From: Phellopilus nigrolimitatus | Taxonomy: Eukaryota > Basidiomycota > Agaricomycetes > Hymenochaetales > Hymenochaetaceae | DNA length: 64,000 bases | Reading direction: 5' to 3' | Assembly (NCBI GenBank): GCA_021029095.1 | Contig: JAJOHG010000023.1 | Span: 310,001-374,000 of the forward strand | Position numbers and translations under genes: made by a program | In this document: positions 23,440 through 34,776 of the stretch, piece after piece | Layout of the letters: each line of letters opens with the position of its first letter | How positions within the stretch are numbered: the first letter of the stretch is position 1 | The notes under the pieces: generated by a model | Databases searched by the model: none | Seen by the model: the letters and a program-made list of their open reading frames with translations, nothing else | Told to the model about the DNA's origin: nothing

Positions 23440-25353
23440 TTATCCTCTCCAATCCAGCCTGGCCTTCGAGTTTTTCCTACTCGGCCCTCTAGCCTCCACA
23501 CCTCCCTCCAATCCCCCAGGGCCCCCGACAGGCCCGAGACTAAAGCTGCCCAAGGTGCGCCCGCGCTTGTTCGGCGCTAATGGCAAGCGGAAGTCGTGCT
23601 GCTCCCAGTCCCACGTTGCGAACAACGTCGCATCTGGCAGCGTGTTTTCCTCTTTGTCCTTGTCCCGCTCGCGCTCGCGCTCCCTGTCGTCCGCATCGTC
23701 AGGCTTGACCTTTCCGTTCGCCTGTGCATCCTTGCCCTTGCCCTTGCTTGACTGTGCGGTCGGCCCGGCACCCGCAAGCTGGTTCAGCGAGTTGGAGTTC
23801 CACGGCGCAGGCACGCCTGGTCCGTAAATGAACTTCTCCCCTGACGCACTGTTGTTGAGCGGCGGCGGCGGAATGATGCGCGTCACGCGGTGGAACACGG
23901 GAAGCTATTTCATATTTAAGGGAAAATAATGTACTAGTAAGCAGCTAGAAATAAAGGACGGCAAATTGCGTGTGTACGTACTGGTAAAATAACCCTCGCG
24001 ATGTCTGGAATGCGAGAAGTCGGCTGATGGCTCAGGGGAACGACAGTCTCGTTAACCATCACCGTGCGAGAGGTCGACGGCGGCATCAGTTGGAGTTGCT
24101 CGTCTTTTGCCTTGCCCACGCTTAAAGGTATTGGATGTGTCGGCGCAGGAGCCACAACACGAGGTCGCGGCCCAGCGCCATTCGCGAAAAGCGTGTCCGC
24201 GGCCGTCCACCGCGGTGCATTATATGCCTGGGAAAGCATCGCGAGCGCAACGCGGTGACGCGCAGGATTAGTCGACGGGTGCGGCGGGGGAGGGTGTGTG
24301 AGTACGTGGTGGTACGCAGTGACTAGGGTGGGTGTAACTGCGGGAGTCTCGTGTTTGCGGATTTGGAGTTGGATGGCATGAGCGGACTGAGTGTTTAAAG
24401 GACTGCAAAGAATCCGATCGGGGAGGTGCGTAGGGGAAACAGAGGAGAGTGAAGACATGCTGTAAGGAACGGGTGTGAGATAGTCGGCCGCTGACGTCGC
24501 GGTGGACAGCTGTTGAGGCGGGGGTGTGGGGAGACGACCTCTTTCGCGCTCCGTAGCACTCAAAGGCGGCGGCAGCATCATTTCAGCTTCTGTCTTGATA
24601 TGAGGAGACGGTGAAGGTGGCGGGCTGGCATCGGCAGTCGATGACATAGGGTAGGGTGGGAGAAAGTCCGGAATATGTGATGGTGGGTTCCAGTTGGCTA
24701 GTCGTGCGCGTTTTCGCGAAGGCGAGGATGGGTTGGATATTGGCGAAGGCGGCAGAGTAGGCGTCACCATCCGGACGTCCGCCTTCCCATTTGGCATCAC
24801 AACATCTCCGTTCACATGGGCATCCCTAGTGTAGTTTTCCACCATCTCTTCATCCACCTCTTCGTCGCTTTCTTCGCCTTCAACAATGCCTATTTCTGGC
24901 ATTTGGGCGTATACGAGCGCCAAGGCATCATCCTGATCTAGCCTGCGTCCCTCCGCGAGCGTGTCTAAGGGTGAAGGAAATGATAAACAGTATCAGCGAG
25001 AGTGCAGCGCGCGCCTGAGGACAATAACCTTTCAGTAGCGCGAGCTCCTCTGCCCGGCGCGAGGTGCTGCCCGCATAACGGGAAAGCTCGCGACCTTCGC
25101 CTTCGGCGTAGTCGGCTAGTTCATCCACGGATACCCCGAGTTCGTCGAGCGCAAGCATAGCATCCCCAATTGAAACGGATGCGCGTCCTGCATGTTCCGC
25201 ATACTGCGCGCAGGTCGTCGCGACAAGGGAGACGTACCGAGACAGCAGGTCGGTCAGTACGTGCGAGGCTTGCGATGAAGCACGACTGAAGTTTTGCGCA
25301 TGCAACGTCTTCTGAGTGACAGACTCAAGCAGACCAGTCGTTCCGGCGTCCAT
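23440..25353 (-). CDS. Bromo_TP histone-fold protein, candidate TFIID subunit (TAF8/TAF3 type)
   Basis: Three exons (25029-25353, 23982-24964, 23440-23904) join in frame to 590 residues. Residues about 1-95 form a histone fold of the bromodomain-associated (Bromo_TP) type: VLTDLLSRYVSLVATTCAQY, then AEHAGRASVSIGDAMLALDE, then LGVSVDELADYAEGEGRELS. Such folds occur in TFIID subunits TAF3 and TAF8 and SAGA Spt7, where they pair with TAF10-like partners. A motif WNPPSHIPDFLPPYP about 100 residues later recalls the proline-rich HLP-x-FP element of TAF8-type proteins. The remainder is Pro/Ser-rich with a basic RKRARL patch (possible nuclear signal) and a C-terminal charged RERERERDKDKEE run. The class is well supported; the exact subunit is inferred. 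Confidence 0.78.
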
Positions 25354-25897
25354 GATTGTAGGAAAATGGGCTGCGGAAGGACCGTGCAACAATATGTGAA
25401 AACGGTCACCGCTGCCGCCACAGTTGAACTCCGGCCACGCACGTCGGGAGCCGCAAAAAGCGACAAGGAGGTCGAGCGGGGAACGCCGTACTCGATTTTC
25501 GATACAACGAGCAAGTCTCCCGGCGACGGCAGCAACGAAAACGAAAGGCAGAGAGGGCTGGAGGGAGCGGACACGGTGGCTGCTTGTAGATCTGCGGTTG
25601 TCATCTTGTTGTTGACACGGTCCTCGGCTACTTCCGCTTACGTACAACATAATCCCGCGAAGTATGTCATCTTGGCTTGCACTCCGTAAAAAGCGCTAGT
25701 CTCGAATGAATGAACCAAGGTCATCCTAAAGCGCATAAGTCATCGCAGATAACCCAAAAAGCATAGACTTAGGACATGGTGGATATCAAGAATACAGACA
25801 GCAATTAAGATTTTAAAGTATACAAACAACAATAAAAGTACAGTCACATGGTCCGAATTTTGTTAGAATATGCGAACCTCATCCGTCACCCCGCATT
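25354..25897. other. Spacer between Bromo_TP gene and APC1 3' end
   Basis: This holds the upstream region of the Bromo_TP gene and the 3' flank of APC1, both on the minus strand. The frame continues open upstream of the chosen start to 25650, but ATG 25353 begins directly at the recognisable domain and the upstream translation has no family resemblance. Nothing else is seen. Confidence 0.4.
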
Positions 25898-28800
25898 TCA
25901 GCTCGATTGCCAGATCCGAAGAATTTCGTTCAAAGATTCGATTGACCAACTCCCAAATGGTCGTACCAATCCGGTCACAGATGCGTGTAAAACGAGTTTG
26001 ACGCCCTGCTCCAGCTCCCCAATCTTCCTTGTCCCCATCGTCCCCTCCGGCGGTACTTTTTGACTGAATTTCGCAAGCGTCTCCATCGCAAGTTCACGCA
26101 GCACGGGGAAATATGGCGCGTACGGGACAGCATGCCGCTGCAGATACCAGGAGATGCTCCGCTCCACGTCGGGGTGCTCAGCATTGTCGTGTATATCGTC
26201 GCTGAAGAATTGGTTTTCTACATAGGCACGCAGCGCGCGTTGGAACTCGGGTTTCTCCGCTACCGCTCGCAGCTTCTTGTCGACGGCGAGCAAAGCACCC
26301 GAGACAGAGTTCTCACGGAGCAGTGCGGGCCGAGTGATATTCTCCGCGCGGCCGCTGAATCGTCGCTCGAAGAGCTTGCCGTAAAAGTCCTCCAGGCGAA
26401 GAAGATCCTGTTGTACAAGCTGGAAGTATCGGGATCGCGGACTCATGAGGCGTGTGCGATAAAGAGCCAGGTATGATGAAAGCATTTGCGGCTTGTCTTG
26501 AATAATACAGTCGAGCAAAGCTGCATGACAGAATGCATTGAAGATCTTTTCGTCCTCGGTAACCCCATCGGCTCGAGAGAAACGATCCGCAAAAGCAATG
26601 AAGGACACATCGTTCGAGTGTGAGGTAATGTAGTGTTGCACATCGCTGGCTGGATGAGCAGCGGTATCAGTCAGCTGTGGGAAGTCAAGCTTCGCAGCGT
26701 CACCAGTCGACATCCCGGAGCGGACAAATAGGCTACGACTGCCCTTCGGATCTTCCAAGTAGCTCAAAAACATGGTCCGACGCTTGACAAATAGTGTTTG
26801 CTGTTGAAGAAGGCCCGCCATGTGTCGCGGGTTGTTGGCAATATCAAGCAGGAATGGCCAGTACCGAGGTGTGTCAACTTTAATGGACTGCAATCGATCG
26901 AGTCCAGGGATCAGAGTCGGTGCTATCAAGTGCGCCCCACCCACAGCACCGTTTTCCTCCTTGACTCTAATTTTCATGGGAAGATAAACGACCTCTTTCG
27001 TGTCAACATCTCGAGCGATGAGACAGCGCGGTTCGACAGCCAAGACCCATAGATGACGCAACGCCGGAAGATATGCCCTATTGTCGGAGGACAGAGCGGG
27101 GAAGTGTGGATAAAATGCAGCAATCATGCAGGCAACTGACGCGTCTGAGTTGCCTAGCGAGAAGCGTCCCCCGCCAAGGAACAGCAATCCTATTGCCATA
27201 TGTGTTGCCATATGAGAGCCATAGCGTATTGGCTGGTTATACATCCCATGTGCTAGGCGGAGACGTTTCAAGCAGCTGATTTCACCCGTCCCAACCATAA
27301 CTATACCCATTGACAAAGTGACAAGACTGAGGCCGTCTCTCGTTGCAGCACGCTTGATTCTATGGTCGAAAGCTGGACCTGGAGTCCATCGTTAGTGAGA
27401 GCAAAAACAGATATTTGAACAACCTACTGGTTTGTAGAGATGATCTCCTGAAGAACTCGTAGAACTCTGTGATTATCGCGTACGCCTCGTGGCTTGCTGT
27501 ACCGGCATACTTAAGTGCAAGTGCAAAGACAGCACCCGAGGTGATATGGTAGTACGCCAACTCGATAGCGTCATCTACCACCTGATAAGGCAGTCGGGTT
27601 GACATGATTTTCATTATTGGCGGAGGAACCTGTCCCAGTAGCCACTCTCGGGTAGGCTTGATCCTGTCCCACATGATGAGATTTCGAGCGATAGTTCGCA
27701 CAAGCAGGAAATTTGGTTGGATGTGATTGAGAGCCGTAACAGAATCCGGAATAGTGAGGATATCCGCGACATCCTGACGCTCCGTTTTGAGATACATCAA
27801 GCCCAACGCCATAGTCGCCGCAGGGGAGGCGAGATTGACATCAAATGATTTCTTTGAAGATTTATTCTGCAATGTTGACGGCCCTTCGCCGTGGATCAGA
27901 ACTCGCAAGCGCGATAACAACGCAACATCAGCCGGGCTAGTCGTCGCTGCTCCCCTGCCCAACATGATCATGCCAAAGGACAATGCAGCTGCCATAGTGT
28001 ACGCCTCCCTATTCTCGGTACTGAGGTCAGGCTGCAAAAGATCAGGTCGGCTAATCTGATGCAACGCGACTTCTGCCATGCGCCGATTTTTCGAGCCCAT
28101 GTATAACAGACCAACACCAACCAAGCCAGCGGCCTGGGTCGTCAGAGGTACATTCAAATCAACATCTGGAGAAGGCAGAAGGGCAGGTGTATGGACAGCG
28201 AGCAGCTTTGTTACGTGCTTGTTTCCGTTGCCAATATTTGCAGCAGCAAGTCCCAAAAGAACACCTATGGACGTTAGTTCGTGCTTTGGGGTAAGGTAAC
28301 CAAACGTATGCCAAGTGAGCATTTCTTTCAGATGACCTGTCAGTCCCAGTCCGAATAAGAAACCCGCATGCTCGGCTGTCAGATCAGCGGGTCTATTGAA
28401 AGAAATCCATGAGCTGTCAATGGCGCCCATCGCAGGAGAAATTCGGAGCGCCGCCGCCACGCCGTTATGGAACTCCGCCCAATGCAAGGCATCTGCGGGC
28501 ATCTTTCCAGGCTCGGGACCGATGCAAATATTCTGCGGTTGGAGTCGGATGGTGAGCTCGATCTTTGGTACCGTGTACATCTCACGTGTCACTGAAGGCA
28601 CGGTAGCAAAGGTGAACATCGCCCGTCCGATCGGCAGTGCTAGAGTCCTTTCAGCAGTCCGCAGCACTTGCATTTGCTGCTCTTTGGCAAACTCATGTTC
28701 GCTGCAGAAGATGACTGTTTTTATCTGGGCATCCGTGCAAAAAAAAAAAAGTGACGAGACGGAACTCACTTCAAATCTGGTCTATCGATCATCCGTATCG

Positions 28801-31800
28801 ACGGTATGTTAGATGATCGTAACATTCTGGCCACTTCTTGCATGCGGCGGTCATGGCCAAACCGAACATCAGTGAAGTCTGTCATTTCGAGTTCAACTCC
28901 AGTGACTGTTTCGTCGCCGTGGTGCACCGCCCTATGGGCCTCTTCAAAAAGGCCCCGGAACGTCTTCCGGGGTACACCAGTTTTCTACATTATCGTTATT
29001 GCATGAACTTACGAGGGTAACAAAAAGAGAATGTATACTCACCAGATGATCCTTCACTGAGCGATAGCCATCGTTGAAAAGGAGGTCACCGCTTATCTTC
29101 CCCGACTCTGTGAGGTCTGTACGCCCGACAAACTCGTACGCATTCACAGGCCAGTCCGGCGGTGGTCCGAGTTGACAAGTACGTGCAGCCTCCCTTAGCG
29201 GCGCACTGATCGATAGCGGAAGAAGAGAGAGGTAGTCCAACCCAATATGATGCTGGGTCAACATCAACACGGCAGCCTCTGCACGCTTCCGTCCATCGTT
29301 TTGCTTGATATCCGATAACGTGGTAAAAAGCTGCGTGAGCTCGCGCAATGTCGCGTGCGTGTCGATGCGCCCGAGCGCATGAGATGAATTCTGACGATTC
29401 GCGGTGGCCTCTAGCAGAGAGGACTTGTGCTCTGGTTGCGCAAGGCGCGAGTAGAGCGCGGAGGAGACGTCAAGTGGAAGCATTACTTCGTCTTTCGATG
29501 TCATATCTACTCCTGTAGATTGTCCTCATGATCAATATAACTTCAGGACGTTCTCTTGTGAGAGAAAAAGCAAACGTACCTGTTATCCATCCATCGGCAG
29601 AACTTGGGTAAAGTCTCTTCAGCAAGTCAGAAAATGCAGGCCTGATTAGCTGAGCAAGACGTAACGTTAGCGTAGACAGTCTAAGTAAGGGCTCGTGTGT
29701 ATGCACAGCTAGACGCATTTCCTCTCCGAGAATATGCAATCCCGTCAAGATTATATGGAGGGATATCTTATCGGTACGGGAGAGTTCCCGGCTAGCAGAG
29801 AGCCGCGCGGGGGGCTTCGACGGGGGGATAATATTCAGGAGTGCAGTATCGTCACGTAAGCGGAAATGAGACGGCGAGCTGGTAAGAGACACCCAGGGAG
29901 AAGATGATGATCCTTCGTCAGGCTTTTCCGTAGAATGCCACGAGATTCCCCAGTTTCCTAGCAACGCTTCTGCGAAACAATCAAACTGGACAGCTGGAAG
30001 GCTACTTTTGTGTTTGTCGCACCAGAGCCGAAGAAAGCGATTTTGGATATTAAAGAAATCGTCCGACTTGCAGTAAACCGAGAGGACTTGTAAAATGCGG
30101 CACATAACTTCGTCGGAGGGCACGAGCGCGACAGACAAGCGTGACTTGCTTCCGTCTTCATAAACGAGAGAAACCGTCGAGACAAGTGGGTCACAAAGTG
30201 CAACGATTTTTGGACGATTAGGAATTAATGTCATAGGCAGGTCTCCATCATCATGGAAACTTCTCATGGAGACGTCGGCAATAGAGACCTCACTTGCTTC
30301 TGGGTTGACTTGTACAGGAATCTCTAAGAGATCAAACGTCATAATCGTGAGCTTAGAGTCACGTTTTAGAACAAGAAGGTCCCATATATCCCGTCTGGTA
30401 GCCTTGATAGATACTGCAGACAGTACTGAGGACTTCGTCGTCACATGCTGCATTTTCAGCTTGTGATCTTCCGGAGACAGGTAAAGCGAAAAAAACTCCA
30501 GTTTCTTAGAGGCGGGAAGGCAGAGCGCGAGGAGAGATTTTGTTTTCTTTCCATCGAAACGGTGGTCGAATATCGAGATGGTTATCTTTGTCCATGCTTC
30601 GGAGCTGCAAACGCACGAGAGATCATGAACTTGTGCAACTTCCGTTGTGAAATGAAAATCAAACTTACTCATCACTGGTTAGCTCGTGTTCATATAATCG
30701 TTCTGCCCAGTAATAAGGTATAGAAGCTTGGTCGGTGATTGACATGCCTGCATGAACTTGAGCCTCACTTCGCCGTCCCAGTTTCATCCGATCCATGGTA
30801 GATGAGAGGTCGTTTCTCGTCAAAGAACTCCTTCTTCCGTGTGGAAATGCCGAAGGGGGCCACTGTGAATTTACGGAGCCCGCACTCGCTAAAGAGGCCA
30901 GCGTCGTTGTGCTTGACAGCGTTGGTGCCATTCCAGGGAGCGCAGAAAGCGGCGGCATGTCCGGAAATTCCGGAGCTTGAGTAGGTTCGAATTCTGGTGA
31001 CGGTTCGCGGATGCGATCGCTTCGCGCGACCATATCCTTCCCAGAGTGGCTCGTCATCCGCATCTGCGGGTGAATTCTGTCGCCAGAAAGTGACGGGCCC
31101 CTACGGTTCATTCGCCGCTTCGAAGTAGCGGGACAAGCGACTGGAATATCTTTAGGGCACTTATAAACATATCTCCAAAAGAACAGCTTTTTTTTGCTGC
31201 TGTCTGTCGTAACGAATATGTCGTCTGTGCCCTTACCAGGCGCGATCCAGACAATCTGTGCCTCAGCGCGCAAATTCCGACTCATGCGACTTCCGTCTAG
31301 CTCGTGAGCAGGAACTTCTGCAGGCATTTTCTCGTATCCGCCCTTGATACCTTCAGTAAGCCCTATAGGTCGTGGTTCTTGAAATGGATTTGTCAGCGAG
31401 TAGAGACTCGGCAGCGGGTTAGACTCGTCCAACTCGGCGGGCACCACCACACGTTCTACCAGCACGCCATGAGGTACTAGCGGCCAAGCGCGGTGCACAA
31501 TGAAAGGTAAGGAGAATGTGTATTCGAGTCCGTTCGTCAAGAATACCTTTCCGAAACTGCGGAGGAAGATAAACACACCCCGAGCGTATGTCGGTGGCTC
31601 GACCATCTTCATGCGTGCCTTTCTCGCACGAAAAAACGGGTTGAAGGGATCCCGTTCAGGTTTTTGTTCGCTCGGAGGGGCAAACGGCAAACTATCCTCC
31701 TCATTCGACGTGTAACGTGCAGCACTTCCAGAGCCGTGACCACTCGGGTGCACGGTGCCTTCTGTGAGCAACCACCCAGAACACGCATACTGCACACGTT

Positions 31801-32107
31801 GGCCCTCCTCTGTAAAATCCCAACTTTGTCTCAGCACCCCTCCAAGACTCTGAACGACTGTGTATTCATTCCACGTTAGATCCTCTTCGCCGTGAAAGCC
31901 GTCGACAGCAGGTGAGGTTGTTGAACGAAACGGCGGGTCCGGATCTTTCCCGGAGCCATGAAGCGCAGCGCGAATTGATTTAAGTAGTTCAGACTCGGGT
32001 TTTTGTGAGGTGTCGGTAGTTCGCCGGGGATTGCGCTGGAAGAAACGCGGTCCAGAGGAGACATGCGCATTGTAGGCATTGAGGAAAATTGGCTCGTCGC
32101 TTTGCAT
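25898..32107 (-). CDS. APC1: Anaphase-promoting complex subunit 1 (APC1/cut4)
   Basis: APC1 is the largest scaffold of the APC/C ubiquitin ligase that marks securin and B-type cyclins for degradation. Six exons (30669-32107, 29580-30604, 29043-29512, 28770-28984, 27428-28701, 25898-27378) join in frame to 1967 residues, close to the family's usual size. The N-terminus has the beta-propeller part (EYTVVQSLGGVLRQSWDF near residue 80). The middle has the family's hallmark RFGHDRRMQEVARMLRSS, followed by EHEFAKEQQMQVLRTAERT and LALPIGRAMFTF. Then come proteasome/cyclosome repeats with alternating helices (HNGVAAALRISP, HAGFLFGLGLTGHLKEM, LLGLAAANIGNG, VGLLYMGSKNRRMAE, ALSFGMIMLGRG). The last exon carries HMAIGLLFLGGGRFSLGNSD and the C-terminal domain. 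Intron 4 uses an acceptor inside cttctgcag at 28702. No defects were seen. Confidence 0.93.
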
Positions 32108-32433
32108 CGTTGGTGAGGAAAGTTTCGCGATAGATAGACGAAAGTCACCAGAAGTTCTGCTCAGTAAGCCAGCGACGTCCTAGAGACATATGGAAGAAGT
32201 GGAGCACAGACAAAGGTTGAAGGTCATACGCGTGTTCTTCAACTCGGTTTCAACAAAGCACGCGTCGACGCGTCAACAACTCTGTTTGCGACGCTCACGT
32301 TCTCAGCGCCCGTTTACTATTCAACAGCCTTTCGCACCCTCCACAGCCATTGGCACACCAAAACTCAGATATAAAAGGCGAGAGAGTTGTTGCTCATACA
32401 ACCTGAACGATAATACGGAATATCTGAAGGCAC
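32108..32433. promoter_or_regulatory. APC1 upstream region with plus-strand TATA-like box
   Basis: This is DNA upstream of the APC1 start. A TATAAAAGG sequence at about 32391-32399 faces the plus strand, about 40 bases before an ATG at 32434. It would suit a plus-strand gene there rather than APC1. Confidence 0.35.
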
Positions 32434-34168
32434 GATGCCGCCTTTGCTAACCCACACGAAGTGAGTCCGAGCACGAGAACTTTTCATAGTATAGACTCAC
32501 GAGAGCTCTTCCGACCACAGGTCATCCGACTTGCGAGGAATAGCTCGATATATGATCTCGATGCCATCGTGCAGAATCGTCTTTTTGGGCACGACACCAC
32601 GAAATGTTGCTCGCATCTCGAGAAATCAGAAATTCCTGCCAATCACAAGTCCAAGAGGGAACTTCTCCACGCAACCATCTACATGAGCATCCGAGACGTC
32701 TCTGAATGTTGCTCTGTTTGAAAATCTCATCGCTCGCGCAACATCGAAGCTTACCGCATCTTTTCAGATGGTATGAAACCATACATCAGACGTTATCGTT
32801 CTATCCTGCCTATACCGGAGGAAACTACACTGTGTATCTTATGCTCGTCATAGAAACGTTTTGCTCACTCAGGAAGTCTGGCCTATCACTACAAAGATAC
32901 TGACAGACAAAACATTCCTCGTTTTCGCAGCTGGTCTGTGGTTTCGAGAGCTAGATAAGATATAGGAAAATGTCATTTTGACACCTAGTCTTCTAACTGC
33001 ATGCGTCTATTCCTTTCCGCATAAGGAGCATTACCTCGATTCCCCGTTGGAAATGGTTGGTGTCCCAAAGTCGCTCGTAACAAATTTGGCTATTCATGCT
33101 GTTACAACATCCCGCGACTTCAATGAAGGACGCGCCTTTCATTGCATTTCCCTCATTGACGCCCTATGTGCAGGCCCTCAGTAGTGCTTCCAGGTTGCGC
33201 TCGCGGGGTGCGGAGTGCTTGCTCTCGCCCTTTAGTCACTTATACTTATCTGCGGAAACGCTGATAGCCAGTACACAGACATCGTGATTGATAATTGTCT
33301 GTACTTCTTATAACAGTGTTCTACTCCCCTAGCCTCTTCCCGTATAGTCTCCTCCTAGACTTGCTGATGCACGGCTTTCTTGAGGCACTCCTGGTCGCCT
33401 CACATGAAATCTATCAGCAATTCCAGTAACAAAGCCCTCGCCGAATCCGCTCGAGTGTCATATGATGAACTTCTGAGCAAGCCGCTTCCTTTTTACCTTT
33501 GCTTTGACTCTGCGGTTCAACCATCTATTCGTGCAGTCAACGCAGACCGTAAGACTGCATCAAGAATTTCGGGCAACCAGTGGTGAAACTGGTCTATCTG
33601 TTGGGCAATGGGACCAGTTCAAACCCCGACTGGCGGAACGAACTATCGTTACTGTTTGCGAGCTTCTCGAAGAAGTTCACAGCAACTTCATTGTTTCAAT
33701 GTATGTCTTCGTCTTATTGAAATGTTTTCAATTAATTGCCTATAAACCAGAATTTGGGAAAGTTGTTCTGAAGAGCGAGCTACACAGGTATGCTGGGTGT
33801 CTGAAAGTCTATTACTGCTCGATGTAATGCCAGGTGGTTGGTTGGAAAAACCACGGACACAATAGCCTCTCAGCAACAATAGCTATACTTTCCGTGAGTG
33901 CTAAGCGCCATACCTCGTTATGCTTGTATCTAATTTTTACAAGCACGTCGTTAAGTACGGCATTCAATTCATAAACGTCTCTGTAGTCCAATGCGTCGTT
34001 CTCACAATGTTTTCCTCGATGTTTCTCGGTCCACCTGACGGATGCTTGTTTGACCCGAAAGCAACTTTATCTAGATACACTAAGGATACCAAAAGTAATG
34101 TGCGCGTAGTCACCATCAAAAAGATTATTTCCCCTCGAGTGCAGTTCACCGCAAATTGTACCGACTAG
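32434..34168 (+). CDS. Candidate uncharacterised multi-exon gene
   Basis: I do not recognise a family. The evidence is a TATA-like box, an ATG (MPPLLTHT) followed directly by a gtgagt donor at 32461, and then a series of protein-like open stretches each bounded by plausible splice sites. These are about 32521-32695; 32873-32930 (EVWPITTKILTDKTFLVFA after an actcag acceptor); 32966-33183 (ENVILTPSLLTACVYSFPHK..., LVTNLAIHAVTTSRDFNEGR); 33537-33700 (TQTVRLHQEFRATSGETGLS, ERTIVTVCELLEEVHSNF); 33750-33788; 33831-33893; and 33994-34090 with a possible last exon to TAG 34168. The frame of the second exon is uncertain because two readings are open. Total would be near 300-350 residues. It might instead be a decaying gene. 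Coordinates are approximate. Confidence 0.28.
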
Positions 34169-34776
34169 GTCTCCTTTTGTCAATATGGTGCTACTTCAGT
34201 TTGTAAAGAAAAATGTCGAGAACGAGGGTTACTATCTTAGTTCTCTGATGCGTAGTATGAAACAGAAGAAAGACTTCGAGACAAAGAAATATGCCTCGAG
34301 CTAAAATGCTTTGAGTTTATTGGCATCATCGAAAACCGTGAGGTAAGTATACAATGTATAGGCTTTGTCAATAATGTGAAAGGAAAACTATGCTCGAATT
34401 TTATGTTCGGGAAGGCGAATGAATGGGATGCACAAGTACCGGGGCACAGTTCGCACGAGTCGCGAGTAGCCTACGAAATACTCATCCAAGTCGACATTTT
34501 CAACAATTGAGTTCTGTTTGGACCTACTATTGTTAATGTAGAGAGGGATATTAGCCACTGAAGTCTAAGCACCATCTGTGGCCCGTTGTAGAGGAACCAT
34601 TTTAAGTCCAAGCGGCTGGGTCCTGTGGCTTCAGCCACACGTGCAACAGTATGTAAACAATGACTCTGTTTACTTTGACTCTCTTGCCAACCTCCTTCAT
34701 CTCTGCCCCTCTTTTGGCTGGCTACAGCTGCGCTGTAGCCTTTCTCTTTCTTCTTTAACAAAGGACCTAGCTCATA
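34169..34776. other. Upstream region of MYND gene with hairpin-forming repeats
   Basis: Apart from a short open frame (about 34184-34303, MVLLQFVKKNVENEGYYL) that could be another exon of the preceding candidate gene, this holds several short perfect inverted repeats described separately. No other gene is seen. Confidence 0.4.
34624..34740. repeat. Cluster of short perfect inverted repeats
   Basis: Three perfect hairpins lie within about 120 bases. TGTGGCT-tc-AGCCACA is at 34624-34639, GTAAACA-7 nt-TGTTTAC is near 34653-34673, and GGCTACAGC-tgc-GCTGTAGCC is at 34720-34740. A fourth similar one (TGTGGC-ctta-GCCACA) follows near 34821-34836, inside the likely first exon of the MYND gene. Confidence 0.75.

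Noticed and set aside
32521..32705. Sirtuin-like start (LRGIARYMISMPSCRIVFLG)
   Set aside because: It slightly resembles the entry to a SIR2 fold, but the GAG-IS and FRSP motifs that should follow are absent and the reading frame is uncertain.
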